Shown: positions 8,074 to 17,103, counted from the stretch's first letter. The stretch: DNA of 40,828 nucleotides from an uncultured Pelagibacteraceae bacterium (GCA_902560565.1 CACEMG010000009.1:1-40828), one strand, 5' to 3'. Numbers and translations are program-made. The notes: generated from the letters alone by a model not told the origin.

Positions 8074-8916
8074 ATGGCAAAATACTTAGTAGAAACTTAT
8101 TATAACTGTAGTTTTAAAGTTACCCACTATCTTGATGAAGTAAACGAAAAAGAGCTAGCAAACTTAGAAAAAAGAGATGACGGAAAATTCCAGATAATAG
8201 ATGTAAAGTTAGATAATAGAAAAACTAAAAATTTAGATAAAAATGGAATTAAAGATAATAATAAAGGAGAAATTAAGCATACTGATTTAATGTCTGATAA
8301 GTCCAAAAATCAGAATTCAGTAAAAAATAATGAGCAAAATTTATTTAACAAAATTCATGATAGCATAAATAAAAGATTTGGTATGCCGGATCGAAGAAAG
8401 GGATATATACAAAAAGCAACAATAGGAGATCATAAGGTTTATCTTCATACTGGTGAATATGAGGATGGAAAAATTGGTGAAATATTTATTGATACTAGTA
8501 AAGAAGGTGAGCTCGTGAAGGCATTAATGAATAATTTTGCAATAGCAATATCTTTAGGACTCCAATATGGCGTGCCACTTGATGAATTTGTAAGTGCTTA
8601 TGTGGATACAAAATTCGAACCCTCTGGAAAGGTATATGGAAACGATAGAATACTGAGTGCTTCTTCTATTCTAGACTATATTTTTAGAGAACTTGCAATA
8701 TCTTATTTGAACAGAGAAGATTTAGCTCATACTCCATCTATTGGATCAAATACTGATAAATCCAAAGATATACTGCAAGATAATGCCCAAGATGAACAGA
8801 ATCAATTTTTGAAAATAGTAAAAGATATTACCAGCAAAGGTTTTGTTCGAAACAATTATCAAAAAAAACTTGTTGATTTGTCTGACATAAGAATTAATCT
8901 TAAGGGTAAAAAGTAA
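8074..8916 (+). CDS. stand-alone protein resembling the C-terminal region of B12-dependent (class II) ribonucleotide reductase
   Basis: Exact function not known. The 280-residue protein has three parts: an N-terminal piece (1-52, [10 protein letters not shown]...), a low-complexity Lys/Asn linker (about 53-95), and a conserved block (about 103-219). The block closely matches, from memory, the segment near the end of alphaproteobacterial Nrd[74 protein letters not shown]. No catalytic barrel, radical-cysteine region or cobalamin site can fit in this length, so it cannot be a reductase by itself. Options are a regulatory or Zn/thiol-exchange partner, an RNR relic kept for another role, or a family named from similarity only. 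It starts 104 bases after a divergent gene and ends one base before convergent aspS. Confidence 0.7.
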   Translation: MAKYLVETYYNCSFKVTHYLDEVNEKELANLEKRDDGKFQIIDVKLDNRKTKNLDKNGIKDNNKGEIKHTDLMSDKSKNQNSVKNNEQNLFNKIHDSINKRFGMPDRRKGYIQKATIGDHKVYLHTGEYEDGKIGEIFIDTSKEGELVKALMNNFAIAISLGLQYGVPLDEFVSAYVDTKFEPSGKVYGNDRILSASSILDYIFRELAISYLNREDLAHTPSIGSNTDKSKDILQDNAQDEQNQFLKIVKDITSKGFVRNNYQKKLVDLSDIRINLKGKK

Positions 8917-8929
8917 GCTATTTTTTTTT
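8908..8929 (+). terminator. weak A/T hairpin with T-tract at the junction of two convergent genes
   Basis: A run of five A, then G-TA, the loop AGC, TA, then a T-tract to 8929 could form a weak stem with one G-U pair. It spans the stop codon of the orphan reductase-like gene and the last codons of aspS. The stem is almost all A-U, so termination would be inefficient; this is the only candidate I see at this junction. Confidence 0.25.
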
Positions 8930-10699
8930 AATTGTTATACCTAATTCTTTTAACTGTTTTTCACTGATTTCAGAAGGTGCGTTCATCATTAGGTCTTGAG
9001 CGTTTTGGTTCATCGGAAATAGGGTTATTTCTCTTATATTTTTTTCATTTGCTAATAACATTACTATTCTATCTAATCCTGGAGCAATTCCTCCATGTGG
9101 AGGTGCACCATAACTCAATGCATTTATCATTCCACTAAATTTATCATCAACGTCACTTTTTTTGTAACCTGCGATGTCAAAAAGCTTATACATTAAATCA
9201 GGTTTATGATTTCTGATTGCCCCAGAAGAAAGTTCTATACCATTGCATACTACATCATATTGATAAGCTTTAATATTAAGTGGATTTTTGAAATCTATTT
9301 CTTTTTCTTCACCTTGAGGCATTGAAAAAGGGTTATGGCTAAATTTTATTTTTCCTGTATTTTTATCAATTTCATACATAGGATAGTCTACGATCCAACA
9401 AAAAGCGAAAGAATTTTTATCAATTAAACTTAATTCATTTGCAATTTTATCTCTAGCTAACGACATGAGTTGTAAAACATTAGCCTCTGACTCACAGGAA
9501 AAAAATATACTGTCTCCTATTTCTGCTCCTGTAATATTCATTATTTCTTTTAATGCATCTGAGGAAAAAAATTTTCCAACAGGTCCCTTTGCTTCTATAT
9601 TTTTATTTTTTTCAAAAGTGAAATAGGCAAGTCCAGATGCTCCCTCAGATTTTGCCCATTTATCTAAATTATCAAAAAAGCTTCTTGGTTTATCTTTCGT
9701 ATTTTTTGTTATTATTGATCTTACAATACATCCAGATTTTACAAGCTTTTTAAAAATTTCAAATTTAACATCATCTCTTTTAAATATAGATGTAAGATCG
9801 ATTATTTGTAAAGGGTTTCTCAAATCAGGTTTATCAGTTCCATATTTAAGCATTGCTTCTTCATAGGGAATTCTTGGAAATTTTTCATATACAATTTTTT
9901 TACTAGAAAAATTTTTAAAAGTTTTACTTAAAAGATTTTCAACTACCATAAATACATCTTCTTGTTCAACAAATGACATTTCTAAATCGAGTTGGTAAAA
10001 TTCTCCTGGGCTCCTATCTGCCCTTGCGTCCTCATCTCTAAAACATGGTGCTATTTGAAAATATTTATCAAATCCTGATATCATTATTAATTGTTTAAAT
10101 TGTTGAGGCGCTTGAGGTAACGCATAAAATTTTCCAGGATTTAATCTGCTTGGAACAATAAAGTCCCTAGCACCCTCAGGACTTGATGAAGTTAAAATTG
10201 GAGTTTGGAACTCAACAAATCCATTTTTATTCATCTCATCTCTTATAAATGAAATTACTTTAGATCTTAAAAGAATATTTGAATGAATTTTTTTTCTCCT
10301 TAAGTCTAGAAATCTATATTTAAGTCTTATCTCCTCTGAATATTCTTGATCACTAAATACTGGTAAAGGAAGTTCTTTGCATATTCCCAATATTTCGAAA
10401 GACTTAATTATAATTTCGATTTCGCCTGTTTTTAAATCCTTGTTAATTGTTTCAGCAGTTCTTTTGCTTACAAGTCCATTTATTTTAATAACACTTTCTA
10501 ACTGTATCTTCTCCAAATCTTTAAAAAAAGGTTTATCTTTTTCAACAATACATTGCGTTGTTCCAAAATTATCTCTTAAATCTAAAAAAAGTAAATTACC
10601 ATGATCCCTTTTTTTATTGACCCATCCAGACAAAACAACATCTTCACCGCTGTTTTTAATTGATAATTCAGAACAATTATGAGTTCGATACTTAGTCAA
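8918..10699 (-). CDS. aspS: aspartyl-tRNA synthetase
   Basis: Class II synthetase charging tRNA-Asp. In alphaproteobacteria the enzyme is often non-discriminating, also charging tRNA-Asn for GatCAB conversion; that cannot be decided from this window. At 593 residues it is the long bacterial type: N-terminal OB-fold anticodon-binding domain (VVLSGWVNKKRDHGN), class II motif 1 around FIRDEMNKNGFVEFQTPIL, motif 2 with CFRDEDARADRSPGEF, the GAD insertion domain in the middle, and motif 3 near the C-terminus (APPHGGIAPGLDRIVML). It is third in a leftward run DUF2066-hda-aspS, one base after the hda stop. Confidence 0.97.
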   Translation of the reverse strand: MTKYRTHNCSELSIKNSGEDVVLSGWVNKKRDHGNLLFLDLRDNFGTTQCIVEKDKPFFKDLEKIQLESVIKINGLVSKRTAETINKDLKTGEIEIIIKSFEILGICKELPLPVFSDQEYSEEIRLKYRFLDLRRKKIHSNILLRSKVISFIRDEMNKNGFVEFQTPILTSSSPEGARDFIVPSRLNPGKFYALPQAPQQFKQLIMISGFDKYFQIAPCFRDEDARADRSPGEFYQLDLEMSFVEQEDVFMVVENLLSKTFKNFSSKKIVYEKFPRIPYEEAMLKYGTDKPDLRNPLQIIDLTSIFKRDDVKFEIFKKLVKSGCIVRSIITKNTKDKPRSFFDNLDKWAKSEGASGLAYFTFEKNKNIEAKGPVGKFFSSDALKEIMNITGAEIGDSIFFSCESEANVLQLMSLARDKIANELSLIDKNSFAFCWIVDYPMYEIDKNTGKIKFSHNPFSMPQGEEKEIDFKNPLNIKAYQYDVVCNGIELSSGAIRNHKPDLMYKLFDIAGYKKSDVDDKFSGMINALSYGAPPHGGIAPGLDRIVMLLANEKNIREITLFPMNQNAQDLMMNAPSEISEKQLKELGITIKKK

Positions 10700-10700
10700 A

Positions 10701-11363
10701 TTATATTCCTAGCGCCTCTTTTATAGTTTTTTGATCAATAGATTTTTTTTTTTTTAAACTTATTTCATCAATCTTATATATAAATTCAAATATTTTACCA
10801 TAAGACCTTGTTATTCTTTTTGAGGCAAATTCTAATAATTTAGCATTAATTTTTATTTGTTTGTCAGACAAATATTTTAACATTAATACTTTTATTAATT
10901 CATCATCAGGTTTTTCTATTTTTGCATCTAAACAATTTTTTGCTCTTGATGTTAGATCTTTAAGTTTAAATTTCATTTTATTAAAAGGTATTAAAGAATT
11001 AATTATCAAATATTTTGAACTCTGATCAATAAAGTTTATTAATTCAAATATTCTTTTTTCTTCCACATTTTCATCTAAATCTTCTAGTATAATATTTTGA
11101 TGGTATCTAAGGTTTTTCTCAGGATTAGACTGCAGTTTTTTTTGATCTAAAACTATCCCTTTATTTTTTTTTATAAATATTTCTGATAAATGTGATTTAC
11201 CACTATATTTTTCTCCATGTATATTTAGAATATTTTTTTCCCATTTAGGCCAGCTTTCCAATAAAGAGAATGCAAAAAAATTACTTTTGGAAACATAGAA
11301 ATCTTCACTTTTGTAACTCCTATCGAATTGGAAATCTATAAGTTGTTGATCTCTACTCATCAC
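10701..11363 (-). CDS. hda: DnaA-like AAA+ protein, Hda-type regulator of replication initiation
   Basis: Hda-type proteins act with the DNA-loaded beta clamp to stimulate ATP hydrolysis by DnaA and prevent re-initiation. The 220 residues cover only an AAA+ module with no DnaA domain IV DNA-binding helices. Seen: an N-terminal QQLIDFQFD segment resembling a clamp-binding motif (6-14), a P-loop GEKYSGKS (50-57), an acidic Walker B-like IILEDLDE (91-98), and the C-terminal lid with KYLSDKQIKI and an Arg in RITRSYGKI (sensor II-like). The order DUF2066-hda beside purM-purN is common in alphaproteobacteria. It overlaps the upstream DUF2066 gene by 11 bases. A 13-base homopolymer near the 3' end (10743-10755) is a potential slippage site. 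Confidence 0.85.
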   Translation of the reverse strand: MMSRDQQLIDFQFDRSYKSEDFYVSKSNFFAFSLLESWPKWEKNILNIHGEKYSGKSHLSEIFIKKNKGIVLDQKKLQSNPEKNLRYHQNIILEDLDENVEEKRIFELINFIDQSSKYLIINSLIPFNKMKFKLKDLTSRAKNCLDAKIEKPDDELIKVLMLKYLSDKQIKINAKLLEFASKRITRSYGKIFEFIYKIDEISLKKKKSIDQKTIKEALGI

Positions 11364-12441
11364 TATATTTCACTTTCCAAATTTGTTCATTTGTTTCGAT
11401 ATTAAATTTGTGATTTTTTGCAATAGATAAAAATTGTTTGGGTGATCCGTTAAAAATTATTTTATAGTTTACGTCAGTATTATTAAAACTTTTAATTAAA
11501 TATTTTGAAACAAGGTCTGTTGAGGATAAAAAATTCTGAAATTCTTCATTTATTTTGAAGTTTTTGGAACTAATGGATAAATTAATCGGTAGTTTAACTG
11601 ATCTATTTATTCTATTAATATTTTTCCATTCGTCTTCATATATTAGCTTAATTTTATTTATTAAGTTTTCTATATTTTCTGATGATGAAATATTTTTTTC
11701 TAAGAATACTTTACTTTTTATTTTAAGCTTATCTTTAAATTTTATCTTCGAAAAAATTTTAAATTTATCACTTTCTTTATAAATCAAACAAATAATATAT
11801 TCATTAAAATTATTTTTTTTAATGATTTCACTGAAATCATAGTTTTCTAAATTATTTATATTATCATTAAGTATTTTAACCAGATCAATGTCTTCAGGTA
11901 GCAATATGTAATCTATTAAGTGATAATTAGGCTTACTCGAGTTCCATTGGGAAAAAAAAGGATTTTGGTTAAAAACATTTACACTCTCTGACAGATTATC
12001 TACTAAAATTGGCAATAAAATAACTTTTTTCTTATTGGGTATTGATGGATAAATATTTTTTTTTTCAATAAATAAAAACGTATTTTGTTTATTAAAGGTA
12101 ATTTCAAATGTTGCATTATAATTATTATCCACAAATTTTTCATCCTTAATATTAAATGAGTCAATAAGGTTTTTAATTTCACTGGCTTTATAGTTCTTTA
12201 TTTTTGACATTTCTTCACTAGGTATTGTCATGATTACAAGTTTTTCAAATGCTTTAATAATTGCTTTGTCTATTACAGATTGTTTTTTAAAGTTTGAATT
12301 GAATGGTTCAGTTACTTTAATATCGTTAACTTTGAAGGTTGATGATTCAACTTTGGATATAGATAAAATTATAAATAGAAGTGAAAGAAAAAAAAATATA
12401 TAAGATTTTTTTAAACAAAAAAAGTGTGTAATTAAAAACAT
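11353..12441 (-). CDS. DUF2066-like exported protein
   Basis: Function unknown. The 362-residue protein has a basic, strongly hydrophobic N-terminal signal segment (about 11-33), then a mostly alpha/beta Lys/Asn-rich body. I assign it to the DUF2066-like group from position (between hda and divergent purM, as in other alphaproteobacteria) and from the pattern after the signal peptide: a short beta segment FKVNDIKVTE, a helical AFEKLVIMTIP region, and a later KKVILLPILVDN block that opens a second domain. Sequence similarity is weak, so the family call is moderate. It is first in DUF2066-hda-aspS, overlapping hda by 11 bases, and its start codon is 11 bases from that of purM. Confidence 0.65.
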   Translation of the reverse strand: MFLITHFFCLKKSYIFFFLSLLFIILSISKVESSTFKVNDIKVTEPFNSNFKKQSVIDKAIIKAFEKLVIMTIPSEEMSKIKNYKASEIKNLIDSFNIKDEKFVDNNYNATFEITFNKQNTFLFIEKKNIYPSIPNKKKVILLPILVDNLSESVNVFNQNPFFSQWNSSKPNYHLIDYILLPEDIDLVKILNDNINNLENYDFSEIIKKNNFNEYIICLIYKESDKFKIFSKIKFKDKLKIKSKVFLEKNISSSENIENLINKIKLIYEDEWKNINRINRSVKLPINLSISSKNFKINEEFQNFLSSTDLVSKYLIKSFNNTDVNYKIIFNGSPKQFLSIAKNHKFNIETNEQIWKVKYSDE

Positions 12442-12452
12442 AATTTATTTTA

Positions 12453-13472
12453 ATGAAAAATAACAAATTTACATATCAAAAAAGTGGCGTAAATATACAT
12501 GCAGCAGATAGGTTTGTTAATTTTATTGCAAGAAATACTGGTAAAAAAAAGCAAAAAAACAAGAACATTGGCGGATTTGGATCGATCTCTAGTATACCAA
12601 AATATATTAAAGATCCCAAAATAGTAGCAAGCACTGATGGCGTAGGGACAAAAATAGAGATTGCGAATATTCTTAACAAGTTTGATACAATAGGAATTGA
12701 CCTTGTTGCTATGTGTGTAAATGATTTAATAGTTCAAGGTGCAAAGCCATTATTTTTCTTGGATTACATTTCAATTAATAAAATAAATTTGAAAAAATTA
12801 AAAAGTATCCTTAAAGGAATCAATAAAGGATGCAAAATTTCTGATTGTGATTTGGCGGGTGGTGAAACAGCTGAAATGCCAGGAACTTATTCAAAGAATA
12901 AATTTGATATTGCAGGTTTTGCAGTTGGAATTGTTGATAAAAAAAATATTTTAAATAAAAATAATATAAAAAAAAATGATTTAGTTTTAGCTATACCTTC
13001 ATCTGGTGTTCATTCCAACGGATACTCGTTAATAAGATATATTCTGAAAAGAAAAAAAATAAATTTAAAAAAAAATAAATTTTTAAAAAATGAATTGATC
13101 AGACCAACAAAAATTTATGTAAAAGATGTTTTAAAGCTTTTAAAAATGAAATTAATTAAGTCTTGTGCAAATATTACAGGTGGTGGTCTACAGGATAATT
13201 TAAGTAGAGTTATCCCAAATGGTCTTACTGCAGAAATAAATTTATCCAAAATTAAACCAAACAAGATTTTTAAATGGATTAAAGGTCAAAATGTAAATGA
13301 CCATGAAATGCTTAAAACTTTTAATTGTGGTGTTGGATTCTGCTTAATTACTAAACCGACTAATATTGATCGAATAAAAAAAGTTTTTGCAAAACAGTTT
13401 GAACCTTACGTTATTGGTAAAATAACAGTTGGTAAAAAAAAAGTGAAACTGAATGAAAAGGTATCCTGGTAA
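12453..13472 (+). CDS. purM: phosphoribosylformylglycinamidine cyclo-ligase (AIR synthetase)
   Basis: Fifth step of purine synthesis: ATP-dependent ring closure of FGAM to AIR. The 339-residue protein is full length and shows YQKSGVNIHAADRFV at the N-terminus, the conserved STDGVGTKIEIA (55-66), GIDLVAMCVNDL, LAGGETAEMPGTY, AIPSSGVHSNGYSLIR and NITGGGLQDNLSRV. It heads purM-purN, overlapping purN by 20 bases. The promoter must lie inside the 5' part of the divergent DUF2066 gene, because only 11 bases separate the start codons; no room is left for a leader or riboswitch. Confidence 0.97.
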   Translation: MKNNKFTYQKSGVNIHAADRFVNFIARNTGKKKQKNKNIGGFGSISSIPKYIKDPKIVASTDGVGTKIEIANILNKFDTIGIDLVAMCVNDLIVQGAKPLFFLDYISINKINLKKLKSILKGINKGCKISDCDLAGGETAEMPGTYSKNKFDIAGFAVGIVDKKNILNKNNIKKNDLVLAIPSSGVHSNGYSLIRYILKRKKINLKKNKFLKNELIRPTKIYVKDVLKLLKMKLIKSCANITGGGLQDNLSRVIPNGLTAEINLSKIKPNKIFKWIKGQNVNDHEMLKTFNCGVGFCLITKPTNIDRIKKVFAKQFEPYVIGKITVGKKKVKLNEKVSW

Positions 13473-14028
13473 AAAAATTAGTACAGCTGTATTTATATCT
13501 GGTAGAGGATCAAATCTAAAAAATCTTCTAAAATTTTCAAAAAAAAAAAATTCACCAATAAAAATAGAGCTTGTATTTTCAAATAATAAAAATGCAGTTG
13601 GTTTAAACTATGCAAAATTAAATAAAATAAATACTCTTTTTCTAAGCAGTAAAAAATTCGATGTCTTGGAAAAAAAACTTCTTAAAGTTTTGCAAAAGAA
13701 AAATATTAAATTTATTTGTCTTGCTGGCTTCATGAAAGTTTTAACAACTAATTTTATTACAAATTTTAAAGGTAAAATTATTAATATTCATCCATCTCTT
13801 TTACCTAAATACAAAGGACTAAACACTCATCAAAGAGTCCTAGAAAATAACGAAATTTATACAGGATGCACTGTTCACTTTGTGAGTGCAAAATTAGACT
13901 CGGGAAAAATTATTTTACAAAAAAAGATTAGAATATTGAAAAACGATAATATTAGAAGACTTAGTAATAGGGTTTTGTTAGAGGAACATAAATTATACCC
14001 AAAAGCTATAATGAAAATACTTGCTTAA
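13453..14028 (+). CDS. purN: phosphoribosylglycinamide formyltransferase (GAR transformylase)
   Basis: Third step of purine synthesis, transferring a formyl group from 10-formyl-THF to GAR. The 191-residue length is normal. Motifs: FISGRGSNLKNLL near the N-terminus (phosphate binding), FICLAGFMKVL, the catalytic NIHPSLLPKYKGLNTHQ (Asn and His), TGCTVHFVSAKLDSGKIILQ with the catalytic Asp, and LEEHKLYP. The ATG at 13453 overlaps the end of purM by 20 bases. A 12-A run (13539-13550) encodes consecutive lysines. The stop overlaps convergent ndk by 4 bases. Confidence 0.96.
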   Translation: MKRYPGKKISTAVFISGRGSNLKNLLKFSKKKNSPIKIELVFSNNKNAVGLNYAKLNKINTLFLSSKKFDVLEKKLLKVLQKKNIKFICLAGFMKVLTTNFITNFKGKIINIHPSLLPKYKGLNTHQRVLENNEIYTGCTVHFVSAKLDSGKIILQKKIRILKNDNIRRLSNRVLLEEHKLYPKAIMKILA

Positions 14029-14435
14029 TTTTTGAAAAAAAAATCAATCTCTTTTTGTGCATTTTCAAGGCTATCAGAACCATGAACAGAATTTTTATCA
14101 ATTGACTTTCCAAATAATTTTCTTAACGTACCTTCCTCTGCTTTACTAGGGTCAGTTGCTCCCATAAGATCTCTATTTGATTTTACTGCGTTTTCTTTCT
14201 CTAATATCATCACTATCACAGGGCCAGATGATAAATATTCACACAAATCGCTATAGAATGGTTTAGTTTCGTGTACTTTGTAGAATTGTTCTGCTTCAGA
14301 TTTTTCTAATTTTAATTTTTTCTCATTTTTTATTTTAAAACCATTTTTTTGAAAAATAGTTTTAATTTCATTTTCTAAATTTCTTTCAACTGCATCAGGT
14401 TTAATAATAGATAGTGTTTGCTCTAGATCACTCAT
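14025..14435 (-). CDS. ndk: nucleoside diphosphate kinase
   Basis: Equilibrates NDPs and NTPs through a phosphohistidine. The 136 residues contain TLSIIKPDAVERN (7-19), the NRDLMGATDPSKA nucleotide-binding loop, and the active-site histidine His118 in NSVHGSDS. It overlaps upstream pepA by 8 bases with a good Shine-Dalgarno inside the pepA end. Many alphaproteobacteria have holC (DNA polymerase III chi) between pepA and ndk; it is absent here. Confidence 0.97.
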   Translation of the reverse strand: MSDLEQTLSIIKPDAVERNLENEIKTIFQKNGFKIKNEKKLKLEKSEAEQFYKVHETKPFYSDLCEYLSSGPVIVMILEKENAVKSNRDLMGATDPSKAEEGTLRKLFGKSIDKNSVHGSDSLENAQKEIDFFFKN

Positions 14436-15897
14436 AATGATCCTCTATAAGTTTATTTAACAACCTAACACCATATCCAGTAGCACCTCCAGAATTTAAA
14501 GCACCTCCATATTTTGAAAAAGCCATACCAGCAATATCTAGATGCGCCCAAGGAGTTTTGTTTAAAATAAATCTCTGTAAAAATTGAGCTGCTGTAGTTG
14601 ATCCTGCTCCTCCTACATAATTAATATTTTGCATATCTGCGTTTTTTGAGTTCATGAGTTTGTCAAAGTTTTCATGAAGCGGCATTCTCCATAATTTTTC
14701 ATCTACTCTTTCTCCAGAATCAATTAATTGTTTTGAAAGTTTGTCATTATTTGAAAAAAGTCCTGCATATTCTGAACCCAATGAAACGATAATTGCGCCA
14801 GTCAATGTTGCTAAGTCAATTATAAATTTTGGTTTGAATTTTTTTTCAGTAAAAGTTAATGCATCAGCTAAAACCAATCTTCCCTCTGCGTCGGTATTTA
14901 AAACCTCAATTGTTTTTCCACTATAAGATTTTACAATATCTCCAGGTCTTTGTGCATTACCACTTACCATGTTCTCTACAAGACCTACAACACCAACTGC
15001 ATTAATTTTTGCTTTTCTTAGAGCCAAAGTTTTCATTAAACCAACCACTGCGGCGGAACCAGCCATATCATATGTCATATCTTCCATGAATCTTGCTGGC
15101 TTCAAAGAGTAACCCCCTGTATCAAAACAAACACCTTTACCCACAAAAGCCAAAGGTTTATTTTTTGATCTATCACCATTCCATTCTATTGTAACCAAAT
15201 AAGATCCCCTTACACTTCCTTGACCAACTCCAAGTAGTGCTCCCATACCTAATTTTTTAAGTTGCTTGTTATTATAAACTTTGATTTTAAGTCCAATTTT
15301 TTTTAATTTAAGTATTCTTTTTGTATATTCATCTGGATGTAGAATATTTCCGGGTTCTGAAACAAGATCTTTTGTGAAATTTGTACCTTCAAGCAAAGAA
15401 TTAAATCTATTATTTTTATTTTTTTTGGGAATTTTTTTATTATAAATTATATTTATATTTATATTTGCAATTTGTTTCTTAGTTTTATATTTATTAAATT
15501 CATATGATTTTAATTGAATGCCGTGTAAAAATTCATCAATAAAATTTTTATTCTTATTCTGATTTTCATAAATATTTCCATCTAAAAAAGTTAGGTCTTT
15601 TAAAGAATTTGATTTGATAAAATTATAAAAGTCTGCACCTTTTTTTTCATTTGCGGTTGAATTTTGATTTTTATTTATCTTTATTAGGACTATTTTTTGA
15701 TCCGGATTCAAATTGAAAGATATAAAATCTTTTTTAGTTGTCTTATTAGAATTTATTGTTTTATTTATTTGAGTTGAATTCTTATTTAACGCAATTTTTT
15801 TTAGACCATTTACAACAAACTCATCATTAGTAAACAATACGTAGTTTTTAATATTTTTATGGTTAATTCCCTTTTTGTGACTTATTTTTATTGACAT
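14428..15897 (-). CDS. pepA: leucyl aminopeptidase, M17 family
   Basis: Cytosolic two-metal aminopeptidase that trims N-terminal residues from peptides. In the 489-residue protein the variable N-terminal domain (about 1-165) is unusually Lys/Asn-rich. The catalytic domain is well conserved: VGKGVCFDTGGYSLKP (252-267) with metal-ligand Lys254 and Asp259 and catalytic Lys266, MTYDMAGSAAVVG, the signature NTDAEGRLVLADAL (334-347), ATLTGAIIVSLG and AHLDIAGMAF. It is the first gene of pepA-ndk, divergent from lptF across 84 AT-rich bases. PepA-type proteins can also bind DNA in E. coli; nothing here shows that role. Confidence 0.96.
   Translation of the reverse strand: MSIKISHKKGINHKNIKNYVLFTNDEFVVNGLKKIALNKNSTQINKTINSNKTTKKDFISFNLNPDQKIVLIKINKNQNSTANEKKGADFYNFIKSNSLKDLTFLDGNIYENQNKNKNFIDEFLHGIQLKSYEFNKYKTKKQIANININIIYNKKIPKKNKNNRFNSLLEGTNFTKDLVSEPGNILHPDEYTKRILKLKKIGLKIKVYNNKQLKKLGMGALLGVGQGSVRGSYLVTIEWNGDRSKNKPLAFVGKGVCFDTGGYSLKPARFMEDMTYDMAGSAAVVGLMKTLALRKAKINAVGVVGLVENMVSGNAQRPGDIVKSYSGKTIEVLNTDAEGRLVLADALTFTEKKFKPKFIIDLATLTGAIIVSLGSEYAGLFSNNDKLSKQLIDSGERVDEKLWRMPLHENFDKLMNSKNADMQNINYVGGAGSTTAAQFLQRFILNKTPWAHLDIAGMAFSKYGGALNSGGATGYGVRLLNKLIEDHYE
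14441..14445 (-). promoter_or_regulatory. Shine-Dalgarno of ndk inside the end of pepA
   Basis: The minus strand reads GAGGA five bases before the ndk ATG, provided by the Glu-Asp codons near the pepA C-terminus. It supports the ndk start at 14435 and suggests coupled translation with pepA. Confidence 0.65.
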
Positions 15898-15981
15898 TTT
15901 TTTATAATATGTACTTTAAGTTGTATTTAAACTATAAGTTTAATTTTTTGGATTTATATAAATATTTATTTAAGAATTTCA

Positions 15982-17103
15982 ATGAAAAAAATTATATTTA
16001 ATAAGTTAATTATTGACGTGACAAAATTTTTCTTTTTGTCATCTTTAAGCCTTTCATTAATAATCTTAGTGGTTCAAGCTGTAAATTTTTTAGATTATGT
16101 GTCTGAAGATGGACACGGAATTTACACATATTTTGGTATAACATTCCTTAATTTTCCAAAAATCTTCTCGAGGGTGATGCCATTCTGCATATTTATTACA
16201 GTATTTTATATAATAAATAAGTACGAGCTGAAGAATGAGTTGCTAATTTTTTGGAATATTGGCATTAAAAAAATTAAATTCATAAATACTTTAGTTTTTT
16301 TTTCTTTTGCTTTTTTGTCTCTGCAATTAATTCTTAATACAATAATTGTTCCAAAATCACTTGACCAAGCTAGAGAGTTTGTAAGAAAGTCAAATATCGA
16401 ATTTTTTCCTAATTTAATAAAAGAGAAAAAATTTATTGATGCGGTCGAGTCACTAACAATTTTTGTTGAAAAAAAAAATAGAAACGGAGAACTAAAAAAT
16501 ATTTATCTAAAAGATAGTATAAATGAAAATCAATCTCAAATTATATATGCTAAAAAAGGTAAATTAGTTTTTAATGATCAAAAAAATCACTTGGAACTTT
16601 TTGATGGAAATTTTATTGATATAGATAAAAAAAAAATTACTACTTTTTCTTTTAAAAAAACAGAATTTGATCTTGCTAAATATAAAACTAAAACCACTAT
16701 TTTTCCTAAAATACAGGAATTACCCACAAGGTTAATATTTCTTTGTTTATATAAATTAAATTTTAATTACCAATACAAACTTCAAAAATCATTTTTAGAT
16801 TGTAATGAAAAAAATTATGGAAATATTATTGAGGAAGCTTTTAAGCGAGCTATAAAACCATTATTTATTCCGGTTATTGTTTTAATTTCATCACTAGTAA
16901 TTTTATATAATAAAGACAATTTTTTTTATTCAAAATTTCAATATTTTTTATTTTTTTTAGTATTAACTATTATTATTATGTCAGAAATATCTTCCAGATA
17001 TATAAGTGATTTGTATAGTACAATTTTTTTTTCTTTCCTTCCGCTAGTTTTATTTCTTTTAACTTATTTGTTTTTAATCGTTAAATTGAGAAAAAAAATA
17101 TGA
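15982..17103 (+). CDS. lptF: LPS export ABC transporter permease LptF
   Basis: One of the two inner-membrane permeases of the LptB2FG transporter that extracts lipopolysaccharide and feeds it to the periplasmic bridge. The 373 residues match the YjgP/YjgQ family: membrane segments near 13-33, about 55-75 and 100-120, a large periplasmic beta-jellyroll (about 130-260), and three C-terminal membrane segments (about 293-370). Permease family marks include FPKIFSRVMPFCIFIT after the second segment and AFKRAIKPLFIPVIVL before the last ones. It is followed by lptG with an ATGA overlap. LptF is separated from LptG by gene order and by the KNELLIFWNIGIK coupling-helix region. Confidence 0.93.
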   Translation: MKKIIFNKLIIDVTKFFFLSSLSLSLIILVVQAVNFLDYVSEDGHGIYTYFGITFLNFPKIFSRVMPFCIFITVFYIINKYELKNELLIFWNIGIKKIKFINTLVFFSFAFLSLQLILNTIIVPKSLDQAREFVRKSNIEFFPNLIKEKKFIDAVESLTIFVEKKNRNGELKNIYLKDSINENQSQIIYAKKGKLVFNDQKNHLELFDGNFIDIDKKKITTFSFKKTEFDLAKYKTKTTIFPKIQELPTRLIFLCLYKLNFNYQYKLQKSFLDCNEKNYGNIIEEAFKRAIKPLFIPVIVLISSLVILYNKDNFFYSKFQYFLFFLVLTIIIMSEISSRYISDLYSTIFFSFLPLVLFLLTYLFLIVKLRKKI

